Shown: positions 33,422 to 41,804, numbered from the stretch's first letter. The stretch is DNA of 64,000 nt from Nakamurella deserti (GCF_003260015.1 NZ_QCXS01000004.1:310001-374000), one strand, 5' to 3'. Made by a program: numbers and translations. The notes: generated by a model not told the origin, from the letters alone.

Positions 33422-35607
33422 CAGATGCCCCCCAGATTCCGCAACGCCACGACCATCTCCGCGTCCTTGGCGATCGCCGCCCGTTCCAACACCTTGCTGA
33501 TACTCGGCGAAGCGACCCCACCGGTGACCCGCTCGATCGGCGCGTCCAACCAGTCGAAGAACCGACGCCCGATCTCATCGGCCAACCACCCGCCGTACGA
33601 CGTGCCGACCGCGCCCTGCTCGGCGATCACCACCCGGTTCGTCTTGCGCACACTGGCCTCGATGGTGTCCCAGTCGATCGACGCCCGGTCCAGCCACCGC
33701 AGATCGATGACCTCCGCGTCCACCTCGCCGACCTCCTCGACCGCGGCCAGCACATAGTTCGTCATCGCCAGATACGTGATCACCGTGACCTCGGTGCCCT
33801 CCCGCCGGACCGCGGCTTTCCCCACCGGCAGGCAGAAGTCCAGCCCGGTGTCGTCGACCGGCGCCGGCCCGGTGGAGGCGTACAGGTCCACGTGTTCCAG
33901 CACCACCACCGGGTCCTCACAGGCCAGGGCGGTGTTCATCAGCCCGATGTAGTCGTACGGGGTCGACGGCGCCACGATCCGCCACCCCGGGGCGGTGGCG
34001 AAGATGCCGGCCGGGTCCATCGAGTGCTGCGACCCGTAACCGGTACCCATCGCCACCTTGGAACGCAGCACCAACGGCACCGCGTCGTCCCCACCGAACA
34101 TGTGCCGGGCCTTGCCGATCTGGTTGAACAACTGATCCGCCGCCACCCACATGAAATCGGCGTACATGAACTCCACCACCGGCCGGAACCGCCCATCCAG
34201 CGCGATCCCCCCGGCCAGCCCGGCGAACGCGTTCTCCGCGATCGGGGTCCCCAGGATCCGGTCCGGGAACCGGTCCTTCAACCCCTTCGTCGCCCCGTTC
34301 GTCCCACCACTGAGCCGGTGCACGTCCTCCCCCAGGACCAGCACCCCCGGGTCGGTGTCCATCCGGCGACCCAGGACGCGGGCGATCACATCCACGAACT
34401 TCGCGTCCGCCACCTCACCCTGGAAGTCTTCGGGTTCGACGTAGCGGGAACCTTCCAGTTCGGTCAGGTCACCGCGGATCCCGGTGTCCACCCACGACGG
34501 GTCCGGCCACTCGCCGGGCCGGATCTGCCGCTGACCGGGCTTCCCGCCGGGCAACGGCTCCAACAGCTGCCCGCCGATCTCGGCCATCAACGCCTTCGAC
34601 CGCCGCGTCAGCTCCTCGACCTCCTGCTGCGTCAAAAGGTTGCGGCGCACGAGGTGCCCGGCGACCAACGCGATCGGGTCCCGCTGCCGCCACGCCTTCT
34701 CCTCGTCCTTGCTGCGGTAGCCGAACGCCGAGCCGGGGAACGGCCCGTTCTGGTGGAAATAGCGGTACACGTCGGCCTCGACCACGGCCGGGCCGTTCCC
34801 GGCGCGCATGTGCGCGACCGCCTCACCCATCGCCAGGTACACCGCCAACGGATCCATCCCGTCGACCTTCCACGAGGCGATCCCGAAGCCCGGCCCGCGG
34901 GCGGACAACCTGGGTTCCTTGGTGGCTTCCTCGACGTGGGTGGACACGGCGTAGCCGTTGTTCTCGATGAAGAAACACAACGGCAGGTCCCACGCCGCCG
35001 CCAGATTCAACGTCTCCAGGGTCGATCCGATGTTGGACGCACCATCCCCGAAATACGTCACCGCCACCGCGTCCGTACCGGCGAAGCGGTGCGCCCACGC
35101 CGAACCCGCCGCCAACGGCACCCCACCACCCACGATCGCGTTCGTGCCGATCGCCCCCGCGGCCTTCCACTGCAGATGCATCGAACCACCACGGCCGTGA
35201 CTGAACCCCCGGTCCAGACCGCAGATCTCCCCCAACGTCCGCAACAACACCGCCCGCACGTCCTCATCCACCTCGTCACGCGGGTCGATGCCCTTCGGCG
35301 CCACGAAATGCAGGACCTTCGCCAGGAACTGGTGATGACCGCGGTGCGAACCGTTCACCGTGTCCGCGTCCGTCAACGCCAACACCGACCCGACCGCACC
35401 ACCCTCCTGCCCGATGCTCGAATGCGCCGGCCCGTGGATCAGACCCGCCGCCGCCAACTCCAGCACGTACTCCTCGAAGGTGCGGATCAACACCATCTGA
35501 CTCAACATGGGCAACAACAGATCAGGATCAGCCGCATCCCAATCACGTTCGGTGGTGAGGACCTCGACCCAGGGCGCGCTGGGCTCGAGATGCCGGTGCT
35601 CAGTCAT
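33421..35607 (-). CDS. fused alpha-beta E1 component of a 2-oxo-acid dehydrogenase complex
   Basis: A 728-residue protein joining the alpha and beta chains of a branched-chain/acetoin-type E1. The alpha half has AHSSIGQEGGAVG near 61-73, the thiamine-diphosphate motif GDGASN at 187-192 and the partner ENNGYA at 215-220. The beta half starts near residue 395 with FVDVIARVLG, then GEDVHRLSGG and PIAENAFAGLAGG, and ends with a transketolase-type C-terminal domain. It decarboxylates a 2-oxo acid and passes the acyl group to the coupled E2. The start at 35607 follows GGGAG. A LacI-type palindrome lies 14 bases upstream of the start. Confidence 0.85.
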   Translation of the reverse strand: MTEHRHLEPSAPWVEVLTTERDWDAADPDLLLPMLSQMVLIRTFEEYVLELAAAGLIHGPAHSSIGQEGGAVGSVLALTDADTVNGSHRGHHQFLAKVLHFVAPKGIDPRDEVDEDVRAVLLRTLGEICGLDRGFSHGRGGSMHLQWKAAGAIGTNAIVGGGVPLAAGSAWAHRFAGTDAVAVTYFGDGASNIGSTLETLNLAAAWDLPLCFFIENNGYAVSTHVEEATKEPRLSARGPGFGIASWKVDGMDPLAVYLAMGEAVAHMRAGNGPAVVEADVYRYFHQNGPFPGSAFGYRSKDEEKAWRQRDPIALVAGHLVRRNLLTQQEVEELTRRSKALMAEIGGQLLEPLPGGKPGQRQIRPGEWPDPSWVDTGIRGDLTELEGSRYVEPEDFQGEVADAKFVDVIARVLGRRMDTDPGVLVLGEDVHRLSGGTNGATKGLKDRFPDRILGTPIAENAFAGLAGGIALDGRFRPVVEFMYADFMWVAADQLFNQIGKARHMFGGDDAVPLVLRSKVAMGTGYGSQHSMDPAGIFATAPGWRIVAPSTPYDYIGLMNTALACEDPVVVLEHVDLYASTGPAPVDDTGLDFCLPVGKAAVRREGTEVTVITYLAMTNYVLAAVEEVGEVDAEVIDLRWLDRASIDWDTIEASVRKTNRVVIAEQGAVGTSYGGWLADEIGRRFFDWLDAPIERVTGGVASPSISKVLERAAIAKDAEMVVALRNLGGI

Positions 35608-35620
35608 TGAGTCACTCCCT

Positions 35621-35632
35621 GCAATCGGTTGC
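35621..35632. promoter_or_regulatory. LacI-type half-conserved operator before the E1-E2 genes
   Basis: GCAATCGGTTGC differs at one base from the GCAATCGATTGC core of the perfect site at 54981-54992. It lies immediately upstream of the E1 start, where a bound repressor would block transcription. Likely regulator: the LacI protein encoded at 42775-43821 (inference). Confidence 0.5.
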
Positions 35633-35675
35633 TCTGCTGCACAGTTTCTCATAGCCTGGCCCGAGCGTCCAGTGC

Positions 35676-35691
35676 CAGTGAACACTCACTG
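35676..35691. promoter_or_regulatory. palindrome in the divergent E1/VOC promoter region
   Basis: CAGTGA-ACAC-TCACTG, two perfect 6-bp arms with a 4-bp centre, between the divergently transcribed E1 and VOC genes. A TATGAG on the minus strand nearby (35649-35654) could be the E1 -10. A regulator binding here could act on both directions; none can be assigned. Confidence 0.4.
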
Positions 35692-35753
35692 AACAGGGGC
35701 GCCGCACTCGGCAGGCGGCGACGGAGCCGCCCGGACGAACGGAGGAGGTCCCG

Positions 35754-36254
35754 ATGGCCGGACTGCCCGGTATGCGTCGGCTGGACCACATCGGTTTCAC
35801 CGTGCCCGATCTCGAGCAGGCGCGGACGTTCCTGGTGGAGGTGCTGGGCTGCGAGTACATGTACAGCCTCGGCCCGTTCCGACACGACGACACCGACTGG
35901 ATGCGGACGCACCTGAACGTCGACCCGCGCACCGTGATGCGGCAACTGCACTTCTTCCGCTGCGGCGGACAGGCGGTGTTCGAGGTCTTCGAGTACGACG
36001 CCGCCGATCAGGTCAGCACCCCGCCGCGCAACAGCGACGTCGGTGGTCACCACGTCGCGCTGTACGTCGACGATCTGGACGTGGCGGTGGACTACCTGCG
36101 GCAGCAGCCCGGGGTCACGGTGCTCGGCGAGCCGACCGCGAGCCGTGGACCGTCCGAGGGGCAGCGCTGGATCTACTTCCTCAGCCCCTGGGGCATGCAG
36201 TTCGAGCTGGTCAGCTACCCGCACGGCAAGGCGTTCGACCGCGACGGCGGCTGA
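35754..36254 (+). CDS. VOC-superfamily (glyoxalase/dioxygenase fold) protein
   Basis: A 166-residue vicinal-oxygen-chelate protein. It has the paired beta-alpha-beta-beta modules beginning RRLDHIGFTVPDLEQARTFL and GGHHVALYVDDLDVAVDYL, with candidate metal ligands His16, His near 101 and Glu in MQFELVSYP. GGAGG precedes the ATG. It is divergent from the E1-E2 operon. VOC proteins include glyoxalases, epimerases and ring-cleaving dioxygenases, so the reaction is open. Confidence 0.75.
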   Translation: MAGLPGMRRLDHIGFTVPDLEQARTFLVEVLGCEYMYSLGPFRHDDTDWMRTHLNVDPRTVMRQLHFFRCGGQAVFEVFEYDAADQVSTPPRNSDVGGHHVALYVDDLDVAVDYLRQQPGVTVLGEPTASRGPSEGQRWIYFLSPWGMQFELVSYPHGKAFDRDGG

Positions 36255-36314
36255 GCGGCCGGCGCTGAGCGGTTCGGCGGCTGCATCCGCTGCGGACCCG
36301 CTGCCGCTGCCGGT

Positions 36315-36354
36315 TTCCGTTCCCGCTGCCGACATCACGGCAGCGGGAGCGGAA
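36315..36354. terminator. bidirectional hairpin terminator
   Basis: A 17-bp stem with one mismatch: the arm at 36315-36331 (TTCCGTTCCCGCTGCCG) pairs with 36338-36354 across a 6-base loop ACATCA. It sits in the gap between the convergent VOC and SDR genes, so it can serve both. No long U-tract follows, as is common in high-GC actinobacteria. Confidence 0.7.
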
Positions 36355-36408
36355 TGCGGAGGCGGAAGAGCCACCCCGCCGACCGGCGCCCGGCCGCGCC
36401 ACCGTGCG

Positions 36409-37122
36409 TCAGTACAGGACCTCGCCACCGGTGACGGCGGCGACCAGCGACCGCGGCGCGCGCAGCGTCGCCAGCCAGACGGTGGCCGCGGCGAGGTCGG
36501 TGGTGCGGCCCAGCCGGCCCGCCGGGATCTGCCGCTGCCGGCCGTCGAGGATCTCCTCGTACGTCACCCCGGCGCTGTCGGCCATGCCCTGGAACGCCTG
36601 CTGCAACAGGGGAGTGTCGGTGGCGCCGGGACAGATCATCCGGATCCGGGGATCGGCCGCGGTCCGGGTCCGGTCGATCCCCCGCAGCCAGCCGATCAAC
36701 GCGAACTTGGACGCGCAGTAGACGCCGTTGTTCGCCTCCCCCACGAGACCCGCCTGGCTGGCCACGGCGATGAAGGTGCCGTCGCGGCGGGCGAGCCCCG
36801 GTGCGACCGCGTCGTAGAGCCGGAAGACGCTGAGCGTGTTGGCGCCCATGATGCGCTCGGTGGTCGACGGGGCGATGGTGGCGAGCGCCTCCGCTCCCGC
36901 GATGCCGTGGGCGGCCACGACGAGGTCGATCCGCTCCGCGTCGACGAGCGCCTGCACGTCCGCGCACACCGCGGCGTCGTTCAGATCACCCAGGAGGTCC
37001 ATCGCACCGCCATTGCGGGACGGCCGCAGGTCGTGCCGGAGCACGCGGTGGCCGGCCGCCTCCAGAGCTTCGGCCATCGCCGAGCCGATGCCACCGGCGG
37101 CGCCGGTCACCAGAGTGGTCAT
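36409..37122 (-). CDS. SDR coupled to a half-size SDR-like partner
   Basis: A 237-residue SDR with the cofactor turn TGAAGGIG at 6-13, AHGIAG where NNAG is usual, Ser122 in VASQAG, and the catalytic Tyr135-Lys139 in YCASK. It is the last gene of the operon for the second ABC importer. Its start overlaps by ATGA the stop of the 136-residue SDR-like gene before it. The C-terminal stretch is short (ending VTGGEVLY), which could be completed by that partner (inference). It probably oxidises the imported sugar or polyol. Confidence 0.8.
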   Translation of the reverse strand: MTTLVTGAAGGIGSAMAEALEAAGHRVLRHDLRPSRNGGAMDLLGDLNDAAVCADVQALVDAERIDLVVAAHGIAGAEALATIAPSTTERIMGANTLSVFRLYDAVAPGLARRDGTFIAVASQAGLVGEANNGVYCASKFALIGWLRGIDRTRTAADPRIRMICPGATDTPLLQQAFQGMADSAGVTYEEILDGRQRQIPAGRLGRTTDLAAATVWLATLRAPRSLVAAVTGGEVLY

Positions 37123-37529
37123 GAGGCGTCCTCCCGCAGGTCGTAGCAGGCTCCCCAGGAGAATCCACCGTCCGATGAGCCGAGGTACGACAGCGTCGCG
37201 TGGCGGTCGGCGTCCTGGTCGGCGGCACTGACCACCAGGTTCACCGGGCCGCTCGGGGCCGACCGTTCGAGCACGAACGACTGCACGAGACCGCGGGCCG
37301 CGGCGACGTACGCCTCCACGGCCCGGGCGTCACCGCCCTCGAGGCAACGGAGGTCGACCACCACCGGGTCGGTCCCGGTGGCGGCGGCCACCATCGCGGC
37401 GACCAGGTCGACGATGCCCGCGGACAGCAGGGCGTCCCGGTCCGCCGGCGCGGCCGACGGTCGCAGGGTGACGGTGACGGCCACGGGGCGGCCGTGCGTC
37501 GTGGTCACCGTCCAGGGCGCGGCGGTCAT
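37119..37529 (-). CDS. half-size SDR-like (C-terminal Rossmann part) protein without catalytic site
   Basis: A 136-residue protein. The middle and end (VVVDLRCLEGGD, ARGLVQSFVLER, VNLVVSAADQ, LSYLGSSDGGFSWGACYDLR) resemble the last third of an SDR, from the helix after the catalytic Lys to the final DGG strand. The Gly-rich cofactor turn and the Tyr-x3-Lys pair are absent. It is joined by ATGA overlaps both to the permease gene before it and to a complete SDR gene after it. That arrangement suggests a non-catalytic partner of the SDR, perhaps a heterodimer; this is inference. Confidence 0.65.
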   Translation of the reverse strand: MTAAPWTVTTTHGRPVAVTVTLRPSAAPADRDALLSAGIVDLVAAMVAAATGTDPVVVDLRCLEGGDARAVEAYVAAARGLVQSFVLERSAPSGPVNLVVSAADQDADRHATLSYLGSSDGGFSWGACYDLREDAS

Positions 37530-38725
37530 GCCCGCGGCCACTTCAACGAGCCGCGGCTGATGACCACGTCGGTCAGGGTGGCGACCACGAGGATGGTTCC
37601 CTGCGCGGCCAGCTTCACCTCGGTGGGCAGACCCAGCAGATCCATCCCGTTGGAGATGCTGCCGATGACCAGGGCGCCGAGCAGCGCCGACCAGACGACA
37701 CCGCGGCCGCCGAAGAGGCTGGTGCCGCCGATCACCGCCGCGGCGATGGCCTCCAGCAGCAGACTGCCGCCACCGGACTGGTTCGAGACGCCGAGCAGGC
37801 GGGACGCGGCGAACAGCCCGGCGAGGGCGGCGAACAGCCCGGCGAGCGCGAACGACCAGACCAGCGTCCGACGCACCGGGATCCCGGCCCGGCGGGCCGC
37901 CTCACGGTTGCCGCCGACGGCGTACAACCGGATGCCGAAGCGGGTCTGCGAGGCGACGTAGGACAGGAACGCCAACAGCCCGACCAGCAACGCCACCACG
38001 ATCGGGATGCCGCGGTAGCTGTTGAGCACCCAGACGACCGCCACGATGGCCACCGCGGTGACCCCGATCGGCAGCGCGAGATTGCGCACCGGATCGGCGC
38101 CGAGTCCCACCCGCCGGCGGCCGCGGTACTGCGCGTAGCAGTTCGCGGCGTAGCCGACGAGACCGAGCAGACCGAGGATCCAGCCCGCCGCGGGCGTCAG
38201 GTAGGCACCGACGATGAACTTCAGATCACTGTTGGCCAGGCTGATCTGGCCCGCGGAGGGCAGTAACCACAGCAGCAGTCCCTGCAGTACCAGCGAGCCG
38301 GCGAGGGTCACGATGAACGACGGGCCGCCGTACAGGACGAGCACCGCCTGCAGCAGTCCCCAGATGACACCGAAGGCCAGTGCGATGGCGCAGGCGAGCC
38401 AGGGGTTCCACCCTTCGGTGACCGCCAGCCGGCCGGCGATGGCGGCGGCTGCGCCGCTGAGAGCGGCGACGGACAGGTCGATCTCGGCGACGAGCAGGAT
38501 GAGGACGAGCCCCAGGGCCAGCGTCGCCGTCACCACGGTCTGCAGCGTCAGGTTGGACAGGTTCCGGGCGGACAGGAACAGCGGCTGCTGTGACCAGAAG
38601 ACCAGCCACACCAGAACCAGCGACAGCAGCACCGGGATGAGGCGGAGCCGGCCGGACATCAGGGCCAGCATGCCTTCCCGGGCCGGGGCGGCGGCCTTGG
38701 GCGGGGAGGGTGCCGTGACGGTCAT
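37526..38725 (-). CDS. xylose/ribose-type ABC transporter permease
   Basis: A 399-residue membrane protein with ten or more helices. It is longer than RbsC and resembles XylH-type permeases: LVLILLVAEIDLSVAALSGAA in the early half, RRAGIPVRRTLVWSF in a cytoplasmic loop, and AAVIGGTSLFGGRGVVWSALL near the end. It overlaps the ATPase gene (ATGA) upstream and the half-SDR gene (ATGA) downstream. With the single-domain ATPase and lipoprotein it forms the second sugar importer. Confidence 0.85.
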   Translation of the reverse strand: MTVTAPSPPKAAAPAREGMLALMSGRLRLIPVLLSLVLVWLVFWSQQPLFLSARNLSNLTLQTVVTATLALGLVLILLVAEIDLSVAALSGAAAAIAGRLAVTEGWNPWLACAIALAFGVIWGLLQAVLVLYGGPSFIVTLAGSLVLQGLLLWLLPSAGQISLANSDLKFIVGAYLTPAAGWILGLLGLVGYAANCYAQYRGRRRVGLGADPVRNLALPIGVTAVAIVAVVWVLNSYRGIPIVVALLVGLLAFLSYVASQTRFGIRLYAVGGNREAARRAGIPVRRTLVWSFALAGLFAALAGLFAASRLLGVSNQSGGGSLLLEAIAAAVIGGTSLFGGRGVVWSALLGALVIGSISNGMDLLGLPTEVKLAAQGTILVVATLTDVVISRGSLKWPRA

Positions 38726-39534
38726 GTGGATGCTCCCGTGCGCGGGGTCGAGGCGCCGGTGATGGCGTCGACGATGTCGGAGGAGTCGAACTCGCCGCGC
38801 CGCAGCTCGGCGACCTTGCGGCCGAGCCGCAGCACGACGACGGTGTCGGCGATCTGCTGGACGTCGTGCAGGTCGTGCGAGATGACCATGACCGCCCGGC
38901 CCTGGTCACGCAGCCGGGCCAGCAGGTGCAGCACCTGTTCCTTCTGGGCGACGCCCAGGGCGGCGGTGGGCTCGTCCAGCAGGACGACGGCCGGATCGGT
39001 GAGCACGCTGCGGCAGATCGCGATGCCCTGCCGCTGGCCACCGGACAGCTGACCCACGGGGGTGACCAGCGAGCGGATCTTGACCCCGAGCTCCCCCAGC
39101 ACCTGGGTGGCGCGGTGTTCCATCTCCGACCACTGCAGCCGGCGGCCGGTGATCCGCGAGCCGACGACCTCCCGCCCCAGGAAGAGGTTCTGGACGGTGT
39201 TGAGGTTGTCGCACAGTGCGAGGTCCTGGTACACGGTCTGGATCCCGGCGGACGAGGCGTCGTCGGGCCCGAGGAGCCGCCGCTGCTGTCCGCGGATGGT
39301 GATGGTGCCCTCGTCGACGCTGTAGATCCCGGACAGCATCTTGGTCAGCGTCGACTTGCCGGCACCGTTGTCGCCGACCAGGGCGGTGACCCGGCCGGGG
39401 TGCAGGTCGAGGTCGACCCCGCTCAGCGCGTGGACGCCGCCGAAGCTCTTGGACAGCCCGCGTCCGGTGAGGATGGGCTGCCCGACCGTGGTCGCGGCCG
39501 CCGCCGTGGGGAACTCAGCCGCAGAAGGCGACAT
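38722..39534 (-). CDS. single-domain sugar ABC transporter ATPase
   Basis: A 270-residue ATPase with one nucleotide-binding domain. Walker A is VGDNGAGKST near residue 56, the signature LSGGQRQGIAICRS near 165, Walker B VVLLDEPTAALG near 185, and the switch His in VISHD. Typical ribose/xylose ATPases carry two domains in about 500 residues, so this half-size form must dimerise. The start at 39534 overlaps the end of the binding-protein gene by 20 bases and removes a low-complexity extension. Coupled to the permease by ATGA. Confidence 0.8.
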   Translation of the reverse strand: MSPSAAEFPTAAAATTVGQPILTGRGLSKSFGGVHALSGVDLDLHPGRVTALVGDNGAGKSTLTKMLSGIYSVDEGTITIRGQQRRLLGPDDASSAGIQTVYQDLALCDNLNTVQNLFLGREVVGSRITGRRLQWSEMEHRATQVLGELGVKIRSLVTPVGQLSGGQRQGIAICRSVLTDPAVVLLDEPTAALGVAQKEQVLHLLARLRDQGRAVMVISHDLHDVQQIADTVVVLRLGRKVAELRRGEFDSSDIVDAITGASTPRTGAST

Positions 39535-40735
39535 CGCCGATCCCGTCGCAGATCTCGTCCTTGGTGTAGAGGCCGGCGTCGATGACGACCTGCATGTTGG
39601 CCGCATCGATGCTCTGCACGTCCAGGTAGGCCGCCGGGGCCTGCACGGCCTTGTTGTCGAAGGTCGCGTTGATCACCGACGACGGCGGCTCCCGGCCCTC
39701 GAGCGCGGCCACCACGACCTGAGCGGCGGTGGCACCCTCGAGGGCGTAGTCCTTGAACACGGTGTCGGTCTGCTGTCCCTGCAGGATGAACTTCAGGGCG
39801 TCGAGATTCGCGTCCTGACCGCCGTACACCGGGATCTGGCCCGCGAGGCCCTGACCCTGGAGTGCCGCGATGGCGCCGCTGGCGGTGCCGTCGTTCATGG
39901 CCAGCACAGCGTCGATCTGGTTCTGGGTACGGGTCAGGCACTGCTCGACGAGCTGCTGCGCCGCGGCCGGGTCCCAGCCGGCGGCGTAGTCCTCGCAGGC
40001 CACCGCGACCTTGCCGGAATCGATGAGCGGCTGGATCTTCTCGTTCTGCCCGGCCTGGTCCTGGATGGTGTAGTTGTCGCCGTTGTTGCCGTACACCCGG
40101 CTGATGGTCACCATGCCGTCCTTGCCGGCCGGCAGATTGTCGGCGAAGTACTGGCCCTGCGCCTCGCCGACCTTCTTGGGGTCGAAGATGACCTGGGCGT
40201 ACAACGGACCGTCGAGCGCCTCGTGCTCGTACCCGATGACCGGGATGTTCGCCTCGGCGGCCTTCTGCAGCACGGCACCCGACAGGCTCGGATCGGCGGC
40301 CACCAGCACGAGGGCCTTGGCACCGGAGTTGATGGCGCTCTCGGCCTGGCTGAGCTGCTGGTCGGACTTGCCTTCGGCGTTGAGCACGTCGACCGTCACG
40401 CCCGGGGCCAGCTCGCCCATCGCGGCCACGAACGCCGGCGAGTCGTGCTGGATGAACCGCGTCGTCGTGGTGTTGGGCAGCAGGAAGGCCACCGATCCCG
40501 TCACCTCCGAGACCGTTCCCGGTGCAACGGATGTCGCCTCCGTGCCGGAGACCGACGAGGCTGACGTGCCGGACGGGGGAGCCGAGGAGGCGGCGCTCGT
40601 CGCAGCGCTGCTCGCCGACACGGCGGGCGTGCTGGACGCGGCCTCGCCGCCGGTCTGGGGGTTGGTGGTGCACGCGGCGGTCAGCAGGACCGCACATCCG
40701 GCGACTGCGAGACGGGTCGGGAAGGTGCTCTTCAT
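39515..40735 (-). CDS. xylose-type substrate-binding lipoprotein
   Basis: A 406-residue lipoprotein. The signal peptide ends at TAAC with Cys22, a Ser/Ala/Thr linker follows to about residue 75, and then a XylF-like binding domain: SVAFLLPNTTTTRFIQHD, NIPVIGYEHEALDG, VLAMNDGTASGAIAALQGQG and IPVYGGQDANLDALKF. AAAGGAG precedes the ATG. It heads the second ABC operon, behind a promoter and two palindromes at 40759-40829. The C-terminus has two Cys (EICDGIGDVAFCG) that may form a disulfide. Confidence 0.85.
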   Translation of the reverse strand: MKSTFPTRLAVAGCAVLLTAACTTNPQTGGEAASSTPAVSASSAATSAASSAPPSGTSASSVSGTEATSVAPGTVSEVTGSVAFLLPNTTTTRFIQHDSPAFVAAMGELAPGVTVDVLNAEGKSDQQLSQAESAINSGAKALVLVAADPSLSGAVLQKAAEANIPVIGYEHEALDGPLYAQVIFDPKKVGEAQGQYFADNLPAGKDGMVTISRVYGNNGDNYTIQDQAGQNEKIQPLIDSGKVAVACEDYAAGWDPAAAQQLVEQCLTRTQNQIDAVLAMNDGTASGAIAALQGQGLAGQIPVYGGQDANLDALKFILQGQQTDTVFKDYALEGATAAQVVVAALEGREPPSSVINATFDNKAVQAPAAYLDVQSIDAANMQVVIDAGLYTKDEICDGIGDVAFCG

Positions 40736-40758
40736 CGAGACTCCTTTGCAGGGCCCGC

Positions 40759-40774
40759 GGCACAGCTCTGTGCC
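40759..40774. promoter_or_regulatory. palindrome in the leader of the second ABC operon
   Basis: GGCACAG-CT-CTGTGCC, a perfect 7-bp inverted repeat 24 bases upstream of the binding-protein start. In the RNA the loop would be only two bases, so a protein-binding operator is more likely than a hairpin. Confidence 0.45.
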
Positions 40775-40778
40775 CGGC

Positions 40779-40798
40779 GGACGTTCCTGGGAATGTCC
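40779..40798. promoter_or_regulatory. 20-bp operator-like palindrome of the second ABC operon
   Basis: GGACGTTCCTGGGAATGTCC has 9-bp arms with eight matching pairs and a 2-bp centre. It lies just downstream of the -10 of the promoter at 40800-40829, an ideal repressor position. It is unlike the LacI-type sites elsewhere in the window, so a different regulator is expected. Confidence 0.5.
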
Positions 40799-40799
40799 C

Positions 40800-40829
40800 T
40801 ACTCAACAGTCACGATGAACGCGTGTCAA
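40800..40829 (-). promoter_or_regulatory. promoter of the second ABC operon
   Basis: Minus strand TTGACA (40824-40829) with an 18-base spacer and TGAGTA (40800-40805). The -35 is a perfect consensus; the -10 is weak. Two palindromes follow before the binding-protein start at 40735. Confidence 0.45.
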
Positions 40830-40889
40830 CCTCCAGCGAACGAATACTCCGAGCCGACGCGCACCGCCGGTGGTCCGGCGACAGCGTGA

Positions 40890-41390
40890 TCAGTGGGTGG
40901 CCAGGTCGCCGGCGACGAAAGCGGCGTACCCGTCGACCTCGGCCGGGGTGGCGGGGGCCAGCTTCATCAGCGCACCGAAGATGTTGGAGCCGAGCTTGAA
41001 GCAGATCCACGACACCAGCTCGACGATCTCCTCGTCGGAGAACTCCTCCCGCAGGACCGCGAACGTCGAATCGTCGATCTGGTGGTGGTCGGTCGCGACG
41101 AGCTCGGCGAACGCGACCGCGAGGGCTTCCCGGGCGTCCGGGTGTTCGTCGCGCGGCGTGCCCAGGGAGGCGCAGAACCGGCAGCCGACACCCTGGGCCA
41201 GGGTTCGCCGCGCCTCCTCCTTGATGCGGTTGTCGACCGTGGACGAGGCCCCGAAGAACGCCGTGTCGAGCTTGCTCCACTCGCGGAGGATCTCCGGTCG
41301 GCGCGCGAGGATGCCGTAGAAGGGATCGCCGGCCAGGGGGGCCACGTCGGCGGGGAGCTCAGCAGGGGATGCGGACGGGATGCGGGCCAT
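40890..41390 (-). CDS. AhpD-like/carboxymuconolactone decarboxylase-fold protein with CxxC
   Basis: A 166-residue all-helical protein of the AhpD/CMD family. The redox pair Cys70-x-x-Cys73 in GVGCRFCASLG marks the AhpD-like thiol-active branch rather than the decarboxylases. A His usually paired with the site may be one of the two in ATDHHQIDD. The thioredoxin gene ends 48 bases upstream on the same strand and could supply electrons, giving a small peroxide- or disulfide-reducing pair. AAAGG precedes the ATG at 41390. Confidence 0.75.
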   Translation of the reverse strand: MARIPSASPAELPADVAPLAGDPFYGILARRPEILREWSKLDTAFFGASSTVDNRIKEEARRTLAQGVGCRFCASLGTPRDEHPDAREALAVAFAELVATDHHQIDDSTFAVLREEFSDEEIVELVSWICFKLGSNIFGALMKLAPATPAEVDGYAAFVAGDLATH

Positions 41391-41438
41391 GACAGGACCT
41401 TTCGTCGGGATTCGGGAGGACAGCGGGCGGGAGGTGCG

Positions 41439-41759
41439 TCAGAGATGGGCTTCGAGGGTCGCGAGCAGAGTGGCCCTGCTCTTCACGCCGGCGATCCGGG
41501 TGACCTCAGCCCCCGCGCGGTACAGCACGAGCGTCGGCACGCTCATCACGTGGCGCCGGGCCGCCAGCTCGGGGGCGGCGTCCACATCGACGGTCACGAC
41601 GCGCGCCCGGCCGGCGAGCTCGCCGGCGAGCCGTTCGACGGTCGGCGTCAGCAGGCGGCAGGAGCCGCACCAGGGCGCCCAGAAGTCGACCAGCACGGGG
41701 TCGTCGCCGGCGATGTGGTCGTCGAACGCGGCGGCGGTGAGGGACGGCAGAGCGGCCAT
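41439..41759 (-). CDS. thioredoxin with WCGSC active site
   Basis: A 106-residue thioredoxin. The active site is WAPWCGSC with Cys31 and Cys34, where the usual Pro between Gly and Cys is Ser. This change raises the question of a different redox potential. The cis-Pro motif SVPTLVLY is present near residue 76. The start at 41759 follows CAGGAG. It is divergent from a TetR gene across 327 bases that hold a LacI-like site, an 11-base tandem repeat and a palindrome, and its likely partner is the AhpD-like protein behind it. Confidence 0.85.
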   Translation of the reverse strand: MAALPSLTAAAFDDHIAGDDPVLVDFWAPWCGSCRLLTPTVERLAGELAGRARVVTVDVDAAPELAARRHVMSVPTLVLYRAGAEVTRIAGVKSRATLLATLEAHL

Positions 41760-41792
41760 GTCGACTCCTGTGTCGGGGCGGAACGTCGAGGT

Positions 41793-41804
41793 GCATTCGA
41801 TTGC
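41793..41804. promoter_or_regulatory. LacI-like site upstream of the thioredoxin gene
   Basis: GCATTCGATTGC matches 11 of 12 bases of the GCAATCGATTGC core at 54981-54992. It is 34 bases upstream of the thioredoxin start. One mismatch breaks its symmetry, so occupancy is uncertain. Confidence 0.4.

Noticed and set aside
33892-35610. Plus-strand open frame of about 570 codons
   Set aside because: Antisense of the E1 gene; translation is Arg/His/Pro-rich low complexity with no ribosome binding site or domain.
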